Of a stretch of DNA of 64,000 nucleotides, positions 33,924-44,930 are shown one piece after another. The notes below the pieces were generated by a model that ran no database searches, was not told the origin of the DNA, and worked only from the letters and a program-made list of their open reading frames with translations. The translations under genes and the position numbers were made by a program. The DNA is from Augochlora pura (lineage: Eukaryota; Arthropoda; Insecta; Hymenoptera; Halictidae). Positions within the stretch are counted from its first letter, which is position 1. Each line of letters starts with the position of its first letter. The stretch covers positions 19,963,640-20,027,639 of the forward strand of contig NC_135781.1 in NCBI RefSeq assembly GCF_028453695.1, in the 5' to 3' direction.

Positions 33924-34146
33924 CCTCTTCAGGGATACTGCCACGTATGTTTACACTTAGTTTCCTTAAAATTATAATTATTCTAAACGTAAAGAAGATA
34001 AGAATCAGTTGAGAAACTATTCGCTATATAATTCCTGAGCAATACCGAAAAAAAACTCATCGAACGAAATGAAATGGGTGATAAATAAAAGAAAAAAATT
34101 AAATAGATTGTTCCCTACTATAAAAATTCATGCCTGAGGAGGTTAA
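33920..34146. mobile_element. TTAA-flanked miniature element, family F
   Basis: TTAA (33920-33923) is followed by CCTCTTCAGGGATAC. The right end reads CATGCCTGAGGAGG and TTAA (34143-34146). The inverted ends match over CCTC-TCAGG. It shares its left TTAA with the family A element at 33726, so the two were joined by insertion of one at the edge of the other. It is 227 bp, a single copy in this window, with no frame. The outer CCTC resembles family G. Confidence 0.75.
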
Positions 34147-34330
34147 AAAGAACGATGAAAAATTAATTTGGTGAAACGAAGAAATGCAGAAGAAGAATTG
34201 CTGTCATTGACTCTTCAGAGATAAAATTTAAAATCGCATAATCTATGACGATTACATTGAGTTAAACGAGCAAGAGTCATTGAAATTGAGAAAAAAAGAG
34301 ATGGGCTGAGTCGAACTTAGAATCCAGATT
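34147..34330. other. short AT-rich spacer
   Basis: Unique AT-rich sequence between two elements, with no feature seen. Confidence 0.4.
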
Positions 34331-34614
34331 TTAACACTTTACCGACCGATAGCCTATAAATCGGTTTTTTTCCCGATCAGTAAATTGATTGCGATAGTCT
34401 GTGAATTGATTGCGATAGTAACCATCAATTTTTTTTATCTATTATTGAGATAAATGTGTTATATTGTACTACCGTAAGCTTCAATATTATTATATAACTT
34501 TTTAAATATTAAATATCTTTCGCGATTAATAAAATAAATAAAATCAAAATAGAAACGAAAATTTAACGTTGAACTGAATTTTTATAACCGTATGACAGGT
34601 CGGTAAAGTGTTAA
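34331..34614 (+). mobile_element. TTAA-flanked miniature element, family B copy 2
   Basis: TTAA (34331-34334) is followed by CACTTTACCGACCGATAGCC. The right end reads CAGGTCGGTAAAGTG and TTAA (34611-34614). Inverted ends share CACTTTACCGACC. It closely resembles 51309-51625, including TATTATTGAGATAAA, GTGTTA, TACTGTAAG-type words and TTTCGC-ATTAATAAAAT. It is 284 bp with no frame. It is the clearest member of family B because both flanks are intact TTAA. Confidence 0.85.
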
Positions 34615-35633
34615 CAATTTGACGTAGAAACAGAGCATTGTTGCCATCAAATAAATCATCCCGTTGATTATAGTAAAGAAGTCCAGTTTCTCAATCATAC
34701 AGTAAGCAAAAAGAGAACCGCCTTAGCCACTTTAAAACAGCAACAGGAAGAAAATTACTTGGAGTATCAGAAAGACCAGTTTTTTCAAAACTATCTAACG
34801 TTGGAAAAAAAGGGTTATCGGGATTCGATTTCCGAAGGCGAGCTGAAAAATCGGTTGGATCGAATGCTAGAGTTCAGTTTTTTCGGTATGCAGTTCGGAC
34901 GGAGGACGCGAGGGTGGCATCGATTCACCGATTTCCTGCGGAATGTCGACCTTGCCGTTGAAAAACCGCGCGACACGTGTTATCGCACCGTAAATATTCT
35001 ATGGACAGCCGCGATAAATGCCCGAGTAAAAAGCGGAATTCCTGTCGGCTAAATTTTATACGATCCACGCCACTTCGACGTTCGATTACTTCCCGTCTCT
35101 TTTTGTTGCTCGCGTTTTGTTATTACGCGGGCAAGAACGATGCCGGCTCACCTTGGCGGGAGCGCGTCGCCGCGAGCATCTGAGCACCGCGAAGAATCCC
35201 GCTTCCCTCGCCGGCGGAAAAAGGTTCTTGATGTCGGTTTTTCGGCCACGGTCTCGTTGCGAGGTGACCCACAATTCGTATGCTCTCTGTCAAGGCCGCT
35301 CGCCCGGTGCACGGGACATTGCACTTTTCTGTAAGCGATCCACGCGAGTTGCTCCGACGTGCGATAACGTAGTCGTAAGAGGCATTGCCACGGAACATAT
35401 TTTAGCAATTTAATTCGCGCGTCAATTACGTTGTAAGAATTACAAAATACTAGGACAGCACTGTTTAAGCGTTCACATTCTAACCTTTACATAAACTTGA
35501 TATTCACTGTAAAGCGTCGCTGACATATTAAATCAACTTAATAATAACTCTTCGATAACTACTTGTTAAGTTTTAGATACAGTGCATTAACTTATAGAAA
35601 AGCATAATTATTTGACAACAAATACCTCTCTCA
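34615..35633. other. GC-rich island between elements, no recognised exon
   Basis: CpG-rich from about 34840 to 35400. Frames of 97 codons (34759-35052) and 98 codons (35117-35413) on the plus strand and 86-91 codons on the minus strand overlap in conflicting phases. No known motif. AT-rich after 35420. Confidence 0.45.
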
Positions 35634-36013
35634 TTAACTAACCAAATTTTTTTCTTAAATATAAACAACTTTGTGCCACAGGTAGTCGTCAGTTTTATTA
35701 CAATTAATTCACATTATTGATTCAATAATATCAATTTATAAAATTCTTGAGTATATATAATTAATTAATTATATATAATTATATTATTAATTCGTTGAGT
35801 TTGATTTCTATCTAGAGACAATTTGAAAAGCATTTGTTTCGATATTTCAGGTTGAAGGTGTTGCCAATCGTTATCGATATTGTCATTGGTTATCTCAGAC
35901 ATCTCATATAATTGACACGTACACGTCATCTTGTGATAAAATAAAAATTATTTGGTAAAACATCGACATAATAGCATGCGATCTGAAAGTTATAGAGACT
36001 CATAGAGAGTTAA
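35634..36013 (+). mobile_element. TTAA-flanked miniature element, family I copy 3
   Basis: TTAA (35634-35637) is followed by CTAACCAAATTTTTTTC. The right end reads AGAGACTCATAGAGAG and TTAA (36010-36013). It aligns over its whole length with the inverse of 24883-25267, and its right half with 21405-21645. It contains an AT-rich self-complementary middle (about 35755-35795). It is 380 bp with no transposase frame. The outer ends have diverged more than the interior. Confidence 0.75.
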
Positions 36014-37205
36014 GTTAAGTCCACGTATGAGTTGTATAGCGTTCTGTTCACCACCATCATTGTACAACAAATAAGAACAATAGTTCTTGCAATAAGAATA
36101 GTTCTTCTTCAGAAACCACAGATTTTTCGTTGTCGTAAAAGCAAAGTATTCACACAAACTACATTTCTGATAGAACATTGTACGAACGCAAAAAAGAGAC
36201 AAGAATTGCTTCCGCTGGTTGAAGAGTTTCTTTTGATGATAGTAAATGAAAAATGCTAGAAGCAGGGTTGGTAATGTGGCCGTTCTTGGCACTGTAGCAA
36301 TCTTGGGATATTGTATGTTCGAACAAAAACGACTGGAATATAATAGTATCGTTTGTTGTGTCCATTAGATTTGTAAGCTGATATAAACTAGATGGTTTAT
36401 TTTTGTGATGGAATTCTGTGTACTTATAATAAAAATAAGTAAATCTAAACTAGAGGAACATGTAATCTCTTGCACAATGACTTTTTCTGCAGCTGCGTCG
36501 ATTACTACTCCTTCATCGAAACCATTTTTGTTTCTTGTACATTTTATTTTTATTTTTAGATTTCGATCACAGAAGAGTAAAATTTTATTTCCATTTAGAG
36601 GTAATGACTAACATAAATATTTAATAGATTATGTAATCGTCGTCAAGAGGATATATCGTTACTTATAGTCTGCGATTATGATGATTATATTTATTTAAAG
36701 TGATAAGAGCTTTTACATTCGTCCTAAACTGTTATCCAAAACGTTATAGTTTACATTGTAAGATGTTAAAGAATTTAAAAATACTGTTTCATTGTTTGCA
36801 ACACTTCAAAATTATTAAGGAAAGAAGCAGTTATCGCATCCGATAACTGATAGAGACAATTTCTATTTTATATACGCAATACTAAATTTCCTACAGAAAC
36901 TGTAAGAAACGAAAACCAAATCTGAATGCCTGTCTAATAACTTCAATTAAGCGATAATATCATATTTAAATTCTTAAATTTTCTACATCCTTCAACACTT
37001 TCAAATGTCACGCAAGGGCATAAAACGGTATTAACCCTCACACGGAGGATGTTCTTAACAAGAAAATAGCTCTGTTTGCTCAGGATGATTGTTACAATTT
37101 TATTTATAAATTTTGTCAACGCAATTTTTAAGACGGCCTGTTTAGATATTTTTCGATAATTCTAAACAAAATATGTGCTTTGAAAGTAGATAATAATACC
37201 ATTCG
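36014..37205. other. AT-rich spacer, one orphan TTAA-type end
   Basis: AT-rich unique sequence. TTAACCCTCACACGGAGG near 37032 has the form of an outer element end, without a detectable partner. Frames of 68-100 codons at 35990-36611 have no recognised motif. Confidence 0.45.
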
Positions 37206-37556
37206 TTAACCCTTTCGGTACGAGCGCCGGATATATCCGGCGCACGTGCGATGTCCGGTATAAATAACAGAATTTTATATAAATAAATCTTAATATTTTA
37301 TATAAGTAAAATTTTATAATCTTAAAATTTTATACAAGTATCTTAATATTTTATATAAGTACCTCTGAATATCTCTTAAGTTACAAGCAACACTTTTGTT
37401 AAAAAATGTCGTTTTATTAAGCACAGTTTTTCTTTAACGCTTAGGAAATATTTTCTTATACAAGAGGACTCGTCATGTGCGGCGGCAATTTTCGGCGCGG
37501 GGCCTCGTACAGTGAGAGTGTCATGGTGGACAGAGTGCTCGTACCGAAAGGGTTAA
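37206..37556 (+). mobile_element. TTAA-flanked miniature element, family D copy 2
   Basis: TTAA (37206-37209) is followed by CCCTTTCGGTACGAG. The right end reads CTCGTACCGAAAGGG and TTAA (37553-37556). The inverted ends are exact over 15 bases. GCGCCGGATATATCCGGCGC (37224-37243) is a perfect 20-base palindrome. It is nearly identical to 6578-6926 outside two local changes: it has only one palindrome unit where the other has two, and it has an extra duplicated ATTTTATA-type segment near 37305-37345. No frame. Confidence 0.9.
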
Positions 37557-38660
37557 ATGTAAATAAATAGAACAAATTAAGGATCAGATTTTACGATGCA
37601 ATATGAAAGTGGGTGTCCTCGCTACGACCCTTCCCTCCATTAATCTCTATACACGTTCCGCCGTGTCTTATAAATTCCTGAACGCCGCGAACGCATAAAG
37701 ATTTGGTCTCAATGAACCCCTATTTGCGCGTGCATCCTCAATCCCCCATCAGCTGGAGTAAGTGTTCGCGAGGATCGTGTTAAACGGGGCCACTCGCCTC
37801 TGCCATCCTGTTTTCGCGAAGCAGGAAACTAGCGCGGAGCGTTTCACTTTGCCGATGATTTAACCGCGAGGCGAACGCCATTGGAGAGATAGTATCTTCG
37901 ATGCTCGTAAAAGCGAATCACCAGCCTAGCACGCGTCAAACGGAGGAAAATATCATAGGCGGTCTGAATACCGTAGGCGCTGGAGGCGGAAGCCCGCTGC
38001 AAATACTTTCGTTTACGCGGCAGGGCCGTAAACATGCCCGAGGGGGCCGACGGGGGTCCCTGCGTGACTGCGCGCGCGTAATCGTCGACGATGCTTTCCA
38101 CGTCGCTCGTAAGGAAGTTGGTAACACCGATAGGAACGCGAAAGCGTCGATGGCTCGTTGATTAGCGCGTCGGGGCTCCCCCGTCCGACTCCTTCCGCTG
38201 AATAATCGAAGCTCGCCAGCTTTCGTCGAGATTCATAGGATGCTTTAACGTCGCAACTGCAATGGCATCTCGCGCCACGCTCGCTGGAATCTCCGACGGA
38301 TAGACCATTGCGATCCTCCTATCAGCTTTTTATGACGGGCCCGGCAACCCGATGAAACGTCCTTGACTGTAACTTTACAACTACGGCCGGATAAAAAGAC
38401 TCGGACGCCTGCAGGACTCGCCGCTCGCTACCTTTTGCTCCCGTGTCTGTCTCCGTCGGAAACAGTTACAACATTTTGTTTCGTTCGTCGTTCCATGTTT
38501 TAACTGGAGACCAGTTAAGCTGCGTTACAAGTGGCAGCGAGTCAGAAAGCGAGTTGCACTCGTCGGAAACTTTTTGTGACGCGTTCTTAAGATACACGTT
38601 AATAGAACTGCTGCTAACTATGTTTAAGATCTCCATTTTGGAATTATATTTAGATCTAGC
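37557..38660. other. GC-rich island, no recognised exon
   Basis: CpG-dense from about 37600 to 38460. Opposed frames of about 85 codons overlap at 37844-38161. No known domain. CpG density would suit a promoter or conserved non-coding element, but nothing specific is seen. Confidence 0.45.
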
Positions 38661-38949
38661 AAAAGTTGTGTTCCATAAAACAGAGTAGTTTATTAATTAG
38701 TTAATTATATTTTTGTTACGAAAAGAGATCGCGACAATTGAAAAAGAGTATTAGAGATTTATTACAATAATTACGACGACTTTTGGCGTACGTTAATTAT
38801 TGTCAATAAGACACGTATGTATAGTGACGTCATCATCGAATAATAGGTAATTTAATGAAAGTGTTAAAAGTATAATATCTTCTACATAGACTGTCTGACC
38901 TCTGCAAGTTACAGGAATTAAGTACGATTTTTTTCCTTCTCTAATAATT
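38661..38949. other. AT-rich spacer, nothing seen
   Basis: AT-rich unique sequence without detectable features. Confidence 0.45.
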
Positions 38950-39149
38950 TTAACCCCTTGCACTGTAATATGGCAAACTCATTTGACGAACAATTCGTTC
39001 ATGATCTATTATGCATGTATAATTCTCCTGTTACTAAACTACAGAAATGAAAATAACAAGAAATATATAAGAAATCAAACTTGTCTCATTGGAATAAAGG
39101 AAGTGCTAGACAACACAGTTGTAGAAGAAATGGTAGCGTAAGTGGTTAA
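38950..39149 (+). mobile_element. TTAA-flanked miniature element, family E copy 3
   Basis: TTAA (38950-38953) is followed by CCCCTTGCACTGTAATATGG. The right end reads AATGGTAGCGTAAGTGG and TTAA (39146-39149). The right end shares AAGTGCTAGACAACACAG with the AGTGCTAATCAACACAG of copy 1. It is 200 bp, shorter than copy 1 and clearly more diverged. No frame. Confidence 0.75.
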
Positions 39150-41090
39150 ACGCGATCCGTCGTCATTAATTTTGTTCAAATACGAAAGTTAGTTTCCTCT
39201 TTAAACAATTTTAGCCCTTAACTTTAATCAAGGAGTTCAGCTTACTTTGCAGGATGATCCCACTGTTCCAGATCAAATAATTTAATACAACCACAGTATA
39301 ATTATTGCATATTCATGTATATATTTTAATTTATGGGGAACGTTAAAAATAGCTTCAGATTTAGTTGAAATTAATACATTAACATTCTTAGTTTATTGGA
39401 AACTTTTCCCTCTTTTATGCACGTACTTAATTTCCCGAAAAATGCATAAGATCTGCAGTCTACATTTATCGCACTTCTTACTAAGCCTAACGAGCAGATG
39501 TTAGCCAGCGTATAATCTGACCTGGATCGATTTATCGGTTCCATCGACTCGAACGAAATTTTTGCATTCGCGATGAGCGATGGAGACTGATATCTTCAGC
39601 CATCAAATCAACGAACCAACCGAATCCTTTGTGATCGAACAACAGGGCTTGTAGGATGATTACAGGCAACCGGCCGACCGGTTGCCTCGATTGCGCTACT
39701 GCCTAAACGACAATGACCCTCTTCGGTCAATGAATGACCACCAGCTGCTGCGGAGTAATCGCCTGTCACCTACAAACCACGAAGAACTCTCTATCGGCCG
39801 ATCGAAACAGAATAGGTCGCGCGATTAACCACGGTTAAGCTCCGACAAAGATCCCTCTCGTGTCTGGCCAATTTTCCTCTGCGTGATCACTGCGAACCGC
39901 GCGGATTCCGTCGGAAAATATCCGACTGCATGAATCAGGTCTCGGTAGCGGTGACAATGTTCTGATTATTCCTTTTAATCCGTGTTGGAGTGTTCAGCGA
40001 AATGCACGGAACATGTGGGTGAGGAAAAGTATTCCTTTACCTGCTGTTTATCTTTAGCTCCTAGTTTCAATATAGTCATAAAGTATAATATTGTGTAATG
40101 TGTAAATAGTAACAAGTTCCATCTGATAGACGTGTATTTCATTGTGTTGGTGTTCGAATAAACACGTAATATATAAAGTATTATTTGATCATGCCACCCT
40201 CGTAATCCCAACAATCTGATCTATGGACTTATTTGTAGACATAGATTCGCGCAAATGAGATCGTAGACATTAAAGTACTGTATATCAATCTTAGCATGAG
40301 TTATTTATCCGGTTTGCAGTTTCCAATGATTCTATCTTTGCCTTGAACTGTAAGAGTTGTCGAGCTGCAAGCAGTGTTCCGCCTTCGACCTCTGTTCTTG
40401 TCTATTGAATCTTATTCTAGCTATGTCATCATCGAACTTAGACCTCATTATTATAGATTTTATGATTCTTAAACCACCACTCTTTAGAACATATATAGGA
40501 TCCAATGAAGGAACACCCTTCAGTGAATGAACGTTTTCTGTATTGTATGACAAAGTAACATTTATCATATCTTTTTACATAAAAATTGATTTAGTAATAT
40601 TATTATAAGTTATAGTTCTTTTGTAGATAGTTTTTTTGTCGAAATTAATTGATTCCTTGGTCGTTTGATGTGTTTTTCACTAAATCTTATATCACACTTT
40701 TTACAGAATACTATGAAGAACGCTAGAATCGTGTTTAAGATTGCGTCAAGTTTATTACGACAATTCCATTTAGAGAATAAATAATTATTATTATAATTAA
40801 AATGTAGTCTGTATATTGTCTTCTTTCACCTCTATTTAGAATAATAATCAAACAGAACAGACAGATTCGTAGCATTCCAAACTTCATTAGGTACAGTAGC
40901 CGAAATTGAAGCAAACCAAGACATCAGCATAACCTGCTAACGCGTGGTTAAATAACCCTCTTCCAAGATTTTGTTATAAAATAGTTGTACATGAATCGCC
41001 AGTTCACAAATCGACAGGAAAATAAAAAAAATTTTCCAACGGGTCGGAAAATCCCAGCTTTCATTGTCATTGCGATAAAACTAGTGTTAA
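39150..41090. other. spacer, small GC island and hairpin, no gene seen
   Basis: AT-rich flanks surround a moderately GC-rich patch (about 39500-39960) that contains the hairpin at 39664-39687. Frames of 78-79 codons on the minus strand (39975 and 40332) have no recognised motif. Confidence 0.5.
39664..39687. other. GC-rich perfect hairpin
   Basis: AGGCAACCGG (39664-39673) pairs exactly with CCGGTTGCCT (39678-39687) around the 4-base loop CCGA. A strong small hairpin with no repeat partner elsewhere in the window. Function unknown. Confidence 0.7.
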
Positions 41091-41740
41091 GACGCGATAT
41101 GCGATTGTATCGTTCCGTCCTTGCGTTTGGGTTTAGGCTACGGTCACTTTGATTATTGCCATGTTTGAGAATTGATTTTTAATGTTTATTTAACGACTTA
41201 AGTATTTTATGACACTGGTACGGCCGAATAGTACCAGATGACATACCGGGGAAGGCTAGCGTGGCCACACCGTCCTCCTGGCAAGCGACGCGACCCAAAC
41301 CCGTATAGGGCACAAAGGGGGCTCGGCAGCTTTGTTTCTTACAATGTTTAAAGGATACAGCAGACGTCTTTGTCAACAACGTCACGACTTTGGCGTTAGG
41401 CTGCCGAACCAATCGCCATCGGACCATTTGATAAGTTTATGTAATTGGTCGGTCCAGTGTCCCTCTATTTTTGTAAAGTCCTTGTGGAGGTGTTTTTCAC
41501 CTCCACGTTTTAGCAGAGAAACAAAACTAGATTTAGAATTCCGACAACCATCGATCACACACCACACGTTGTTTGTACATAGTTGCCTTTTATTAAAATA
41601 TAAGTGTTATTTGGTGATCAACTGTCTCACATCCTATCTACAGTTTTTTAATTACCTTCGCTGAATATTGGATTCAGTAGAAGACGTACATTCGTTGCGC
41701 AAATATTACCTGCGAACCTGTACGTACCCTTAACAACTAG
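41091..41740. other. compositionally distinct segment, possible transposable-element relic
   Basis: The segment holds CTGGTAC (41215-41221) pairing with GTACCAG (41231-41237), and a second perfect hairpin, GTGGAGGTG (41484-41492) with CACCTCCAC (41498-41506). Near 41590 there is a T-rich/ATTAAAATATAAG stretch resembling a poly(A)-signal region. A 110-codon plus frame (41332-41664) and an 82-codon minus frame overlap. The layout is loosely like a long terminal repeat, but I cannot find a second copy or a target duplication. Low confidence. Confidence 0.2.
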
Positions 41741-42700
41741 CTTCCACAAGATTTTCATCAGATGGGCCACAATTTAGTTCAGTGGACAAATGGACAAAGT
41801 GTTATTAAAAGGCAAAGTAGAATCGACAGCTTCGAAACATTGTTGACTGATCCCGTGAAGGCGTTTTGCTTGCTTGGACGAAAAGAAAGGGAGGGATACG
41901 AGGCGACAGAATAGAATCTCCGCGAAGTACACGCGATTCCATGGGACATCCTTATCCCGTCGCTATCACACATCGTAACGATACGGCCGATGGAGTCTCA
42001 CGTCCGCAGGTTCCCCGGCGGGGCATCAAGATGCTGGACGAAGTCCTCGGGACGATGTAATCCCCGTCAGGTTGCCGCGCCGGCAAAAATAGTTCACGAA
42101 TGTAAGAACCGTCGCCGCGGTATCACACTAATGTCCGCCGGAGTGTGGTTCTCTGTTCCGGGGTTGAAGAAGCGGTCTCTGTTATTATTTTTCTTCGGGA
42201 CCTCTCCCCTCGCCACGCCTAACCAAGTCGGCATACCGGCGTGCCTCCGAGCTACAGGGTAAAATGATATGTCCTGTTGAACAACGTCCAACGTCCGACC
42301 GTAAAGGTCCAGATAAGACAAGATGGCGATGCTGGATACAAGGATCTGTATTAGCTTCCTCCCCGTCGAGGAAATAGAAGAGCCGAGGAAACGAACACAT
42401 CCGGAACACTAATCGTCTTGACTTGTCGCTTCGCGTTTGCTCCCGGTTGCAGTTTCGAGACGCTACTCCTTCCAGGTTGCTTCTAAAGGGCCAACCTCCT
42501 GGTGTTTTATAATGGCTTGTTCGAACGTACCGACAAGTTTGCCACGTATTTTCTCGCCAGCAGGGTCCATTCAGAACCATACGAGGGAGTGCAGTCGTTG
42601 GACTCCTGGTTTCTATCATTATTTAATTATTACAAACGTCTGTAGTCACAAACAGTTGTTCGAAACTGTAAAATTGACTGCAACATGAGTTAACGATTAA
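41741..42700. other. GC-rich island, no recognised exon
   Basis: CpG-rich with a 144-codon minus frame (42185-42619) and a 90-codon plus frame (41990-42262) in conflict. No known domain is seen. Confidence 0.45.
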
Positions 42701-43050
42701 ACTGAGGATTATCTAATAATTACGATCGAAGCTGCCACGCCGTGTGTCACAATACTATGTACGAAACTAATGTAGAAAGTGTTCATATTTTAATATTATA
42801 TATCCAATAAATTGATAAAATATTGTAATGAATAATATTTCACTTTATTTTTGAAATGAGTAATGTTTTAGTAGACAAAAGGATGCGTATAAAATGGCGT
42901 GCGAAAATAAGGGTCTGCACAATGATCTAGAAATCTGGTCGCGATAGGCAAGACAATAGACTTTTACGAAGAAATCTGTAGTATGCGAATTAAAATTATT
43001 TTTTACCTTCATACATTCATTTACTTTTAACATCCATTCTCTCTCTATCT

Positions 43051-43086
<36 letters not shown>

Positions 43087-43090
43087 TATC
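42701..43090. other. AT-rich spacer ending in CT microsatellite
   Basis: AT-rich unique sequence, then a pyrimidine tract at 43036-43082. No gene seen. Confidence 0.5.
43055..43082. repeat. CT microsatellite
   Basis: About fourteen CT units directly following CTCTCTATCTCCC. Confidence 0.9.
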
Positions 43091-43920
43091 GCGATAATCT
43101 TTATTAATTATCGCGATTTGTTCAACCCGAAAATTCTCGTAGGAAAGGTTACCAAATCCATTGACGTTTAAATTTTAATACAGCTCAATCGTTCTACTCG
43201 ACTGTAATTTTTTAGTGGCTTAAATCGGGGCGTGAAATCGCGAATTCGGTCATCGAGCACGCAGCGATATCGATAGGGGCTGAAAGGGGTGGCCCGTAAG
43301 GAGAAATCGAACGGAGACCCTTGTTCGAGTTCCTTTCGGCGAGATAATGCGAAGTTACGGTTTCCTAGGTCGCCGAGGCAATTCGAAAGTCGTATCGGTT
43401 AATGAATTTAACGTCGGGGATCGCGATACCGCGCGAGCGGGTAATCCGAGCTGCGTCACACGTAATTGCTCGTAGATAAAAGCAACGGCGAGCAATAACT
43501 GGCTAGTTGCAACAGTTGAAACGGTGATACGGGTTGGCGAGCACTTCGTCACGTGGCTCAAGATCGTGTAAAACGATTATCGCTCCGGAACTTCGAGCAT
43601 TCTCGAACCGAGTGCCACGGATAAAGAGCTTATGACTGATAAATGGATAAGACACGTGTGTGAGATTAAATTCGGACCGCGGCGGTGTCATGGAAATCGT
43701 GCGCGGTGCACGCGTGTGCGTTTATGGTGACGCGACCCGCTAATATGATTTATAGATTGTGCCGTATAACCCCTTTGTGCGCTATAACCCCTTTAGCTTC
43801 CGACGTAGAATACTTTGCAATCGATTTGTTTCGGGAAGAAGTCTTCGCTTATTAAGAACAAGTATGTAATGTGAGTGAGACTGCAGTATTTTCCGGAAGA
43901 GCCAATGAAAAGGGAAAAGA
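43091..43920. other. GC-rich island, no recognised exon; 18-bp tandem pair
   Basis: CpG-rich with minus frames of 62-68 codons, unrecognised. At 43758-43793 an 18-base unit containing TATAACCCCTT is repeated twice in tandem with two mismatches. Confidence 0.45.
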
Positions 43921-44165
43921 TTAAACCTTTGCGCTCGAAGCTATTTTAACAGCACATCTGAAATCTTTCTGGTTCACAGCATTTCAATTCTATGTACCAT
44001 AGTGTACTTGTATACCTACGGAATTGATTCTTATCACTCATACCAATGATTTCACTATGTAACAATTTTTTAAATCTGACCTCTGATTGTATAAAAACTA
44101 TCTTGAGACGCGATAGAACAATTTTAGTGGTGCCTCAGAGTCACCACTCTAGTGCATAATATTAA
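43921..44165 (-). mobile_element. TTAA-flanked miniature element, family C copy 3 (inverted)
   Basis: TTAA (43921-43924) is followed by ACCTTTGCGCTCGAAGC. The other end reads TGCCTCAGAGTCACCACTCT then AGTGCATAATA and TTAA (44162-44165). Read inverted, it aligns with 19092-19338 (AGTGGTGACTCT, GGCACCACTAAAATTG, TTTAAAAAATTGTTA, GGTATGAGTGATAAGAATCA). It is 245 bp. The right terminal CCC has decayed. Confidence 0.75.
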
Positions 44166-44930
44166 GAATGTATAAATTTCATTTCCCTTTCTAACATAAG
44201 TCCCCCTCATATCCCCCTGATCTTATCACATGGCTTTTCCCAAGTTTCGTCCACAAACCTTTTTCGTTCCTAAGGAAGAAACAAGGGACAAAATTGGGCA
44301 AGAGATTAGGACGCGAAGGGTTTAAGGAGCGAAAAAAGTAAATACAGAGAATGGATGCGTGTAGCGAATGAACTGAGACAAACATGCAAATAGGCAAATG
44401 TCTGCATAGTGAAGACTCTAAGGGAGAAAATGGAGAATGTGAAGAGAAATAGGAATGCGTCATGAGAAAGATAAAAAAGCGGAACAGTCTAGGGACGGTT
44501 CTACAGAAGGTTAGGCAAGATTTTAGGGAACGTTCTGGGAAAACCAATTGGGAAAGGAAAATGGAATGACGGATATAGTAAGGTGCAAAAGGAGAAATAG
44601 AAAGATGAATGGAGAGAGGAATGGAAAGAGAAATGGCAAGAGAAATGAAAAAAGAAATGTCAAGTGAAATAGGATAGGGGTCCAGCGGGATTCTGGAAAA
44701 ATCCCTCCGGGATTGTTAGAATCGAACCCCTGGGAATCCTGTGATCTTCTGGTGGGGTCTATCCACCCTAACAGCTCTAAAGACACTAACAATTTTTGCC
44801 AATGCAACGCCCTTTCTATAATCATACACCAGCTATCTAAGATTCTACAACATACGGCACTGGAATCTATGTAATTATTAATTGAGTAATCGATCGTTAA
44901 AAGGGACAAAAGATCTTTAGCACCTTCCTA
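44166..44930. other. purine-rich spacer, no recognised gene
   Basis: The sequence is unusually rich in G+A on the plus strand at 44330-44660 (repeated AAATGGAAAGAG-like words), so the minus-strand frames (118 codons at 44191-44547, 128 codons at 44523-44909) are Ser/Phe/Leu/Pro-rich. They look like products of strand bias, not proteins. No known domain. Confidence 0.45.

Noticed and set aside
41484..41506. Hairpin followed by T-rich sequence as a bacterial terminator
   Set aside because: The window shows no bacterial gene structure, and in an insect genome this signal has no such meaning.
44690..44770. tRNA-like B-box (inverse of AGAATCGAACCCC)
   Set aside because: No matching A-box or cloverleaf arms at the required spacing on the minus strand.
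44191..44909. Two minus frames of 118 and 128 codons with hydrophobic runs, read as membrane proteins
   Set aside because: The plus strand is purine-biased here, so any minus frame becomes Phe/Leu/Ser/Pro-rich. No coding evidence beyond that.
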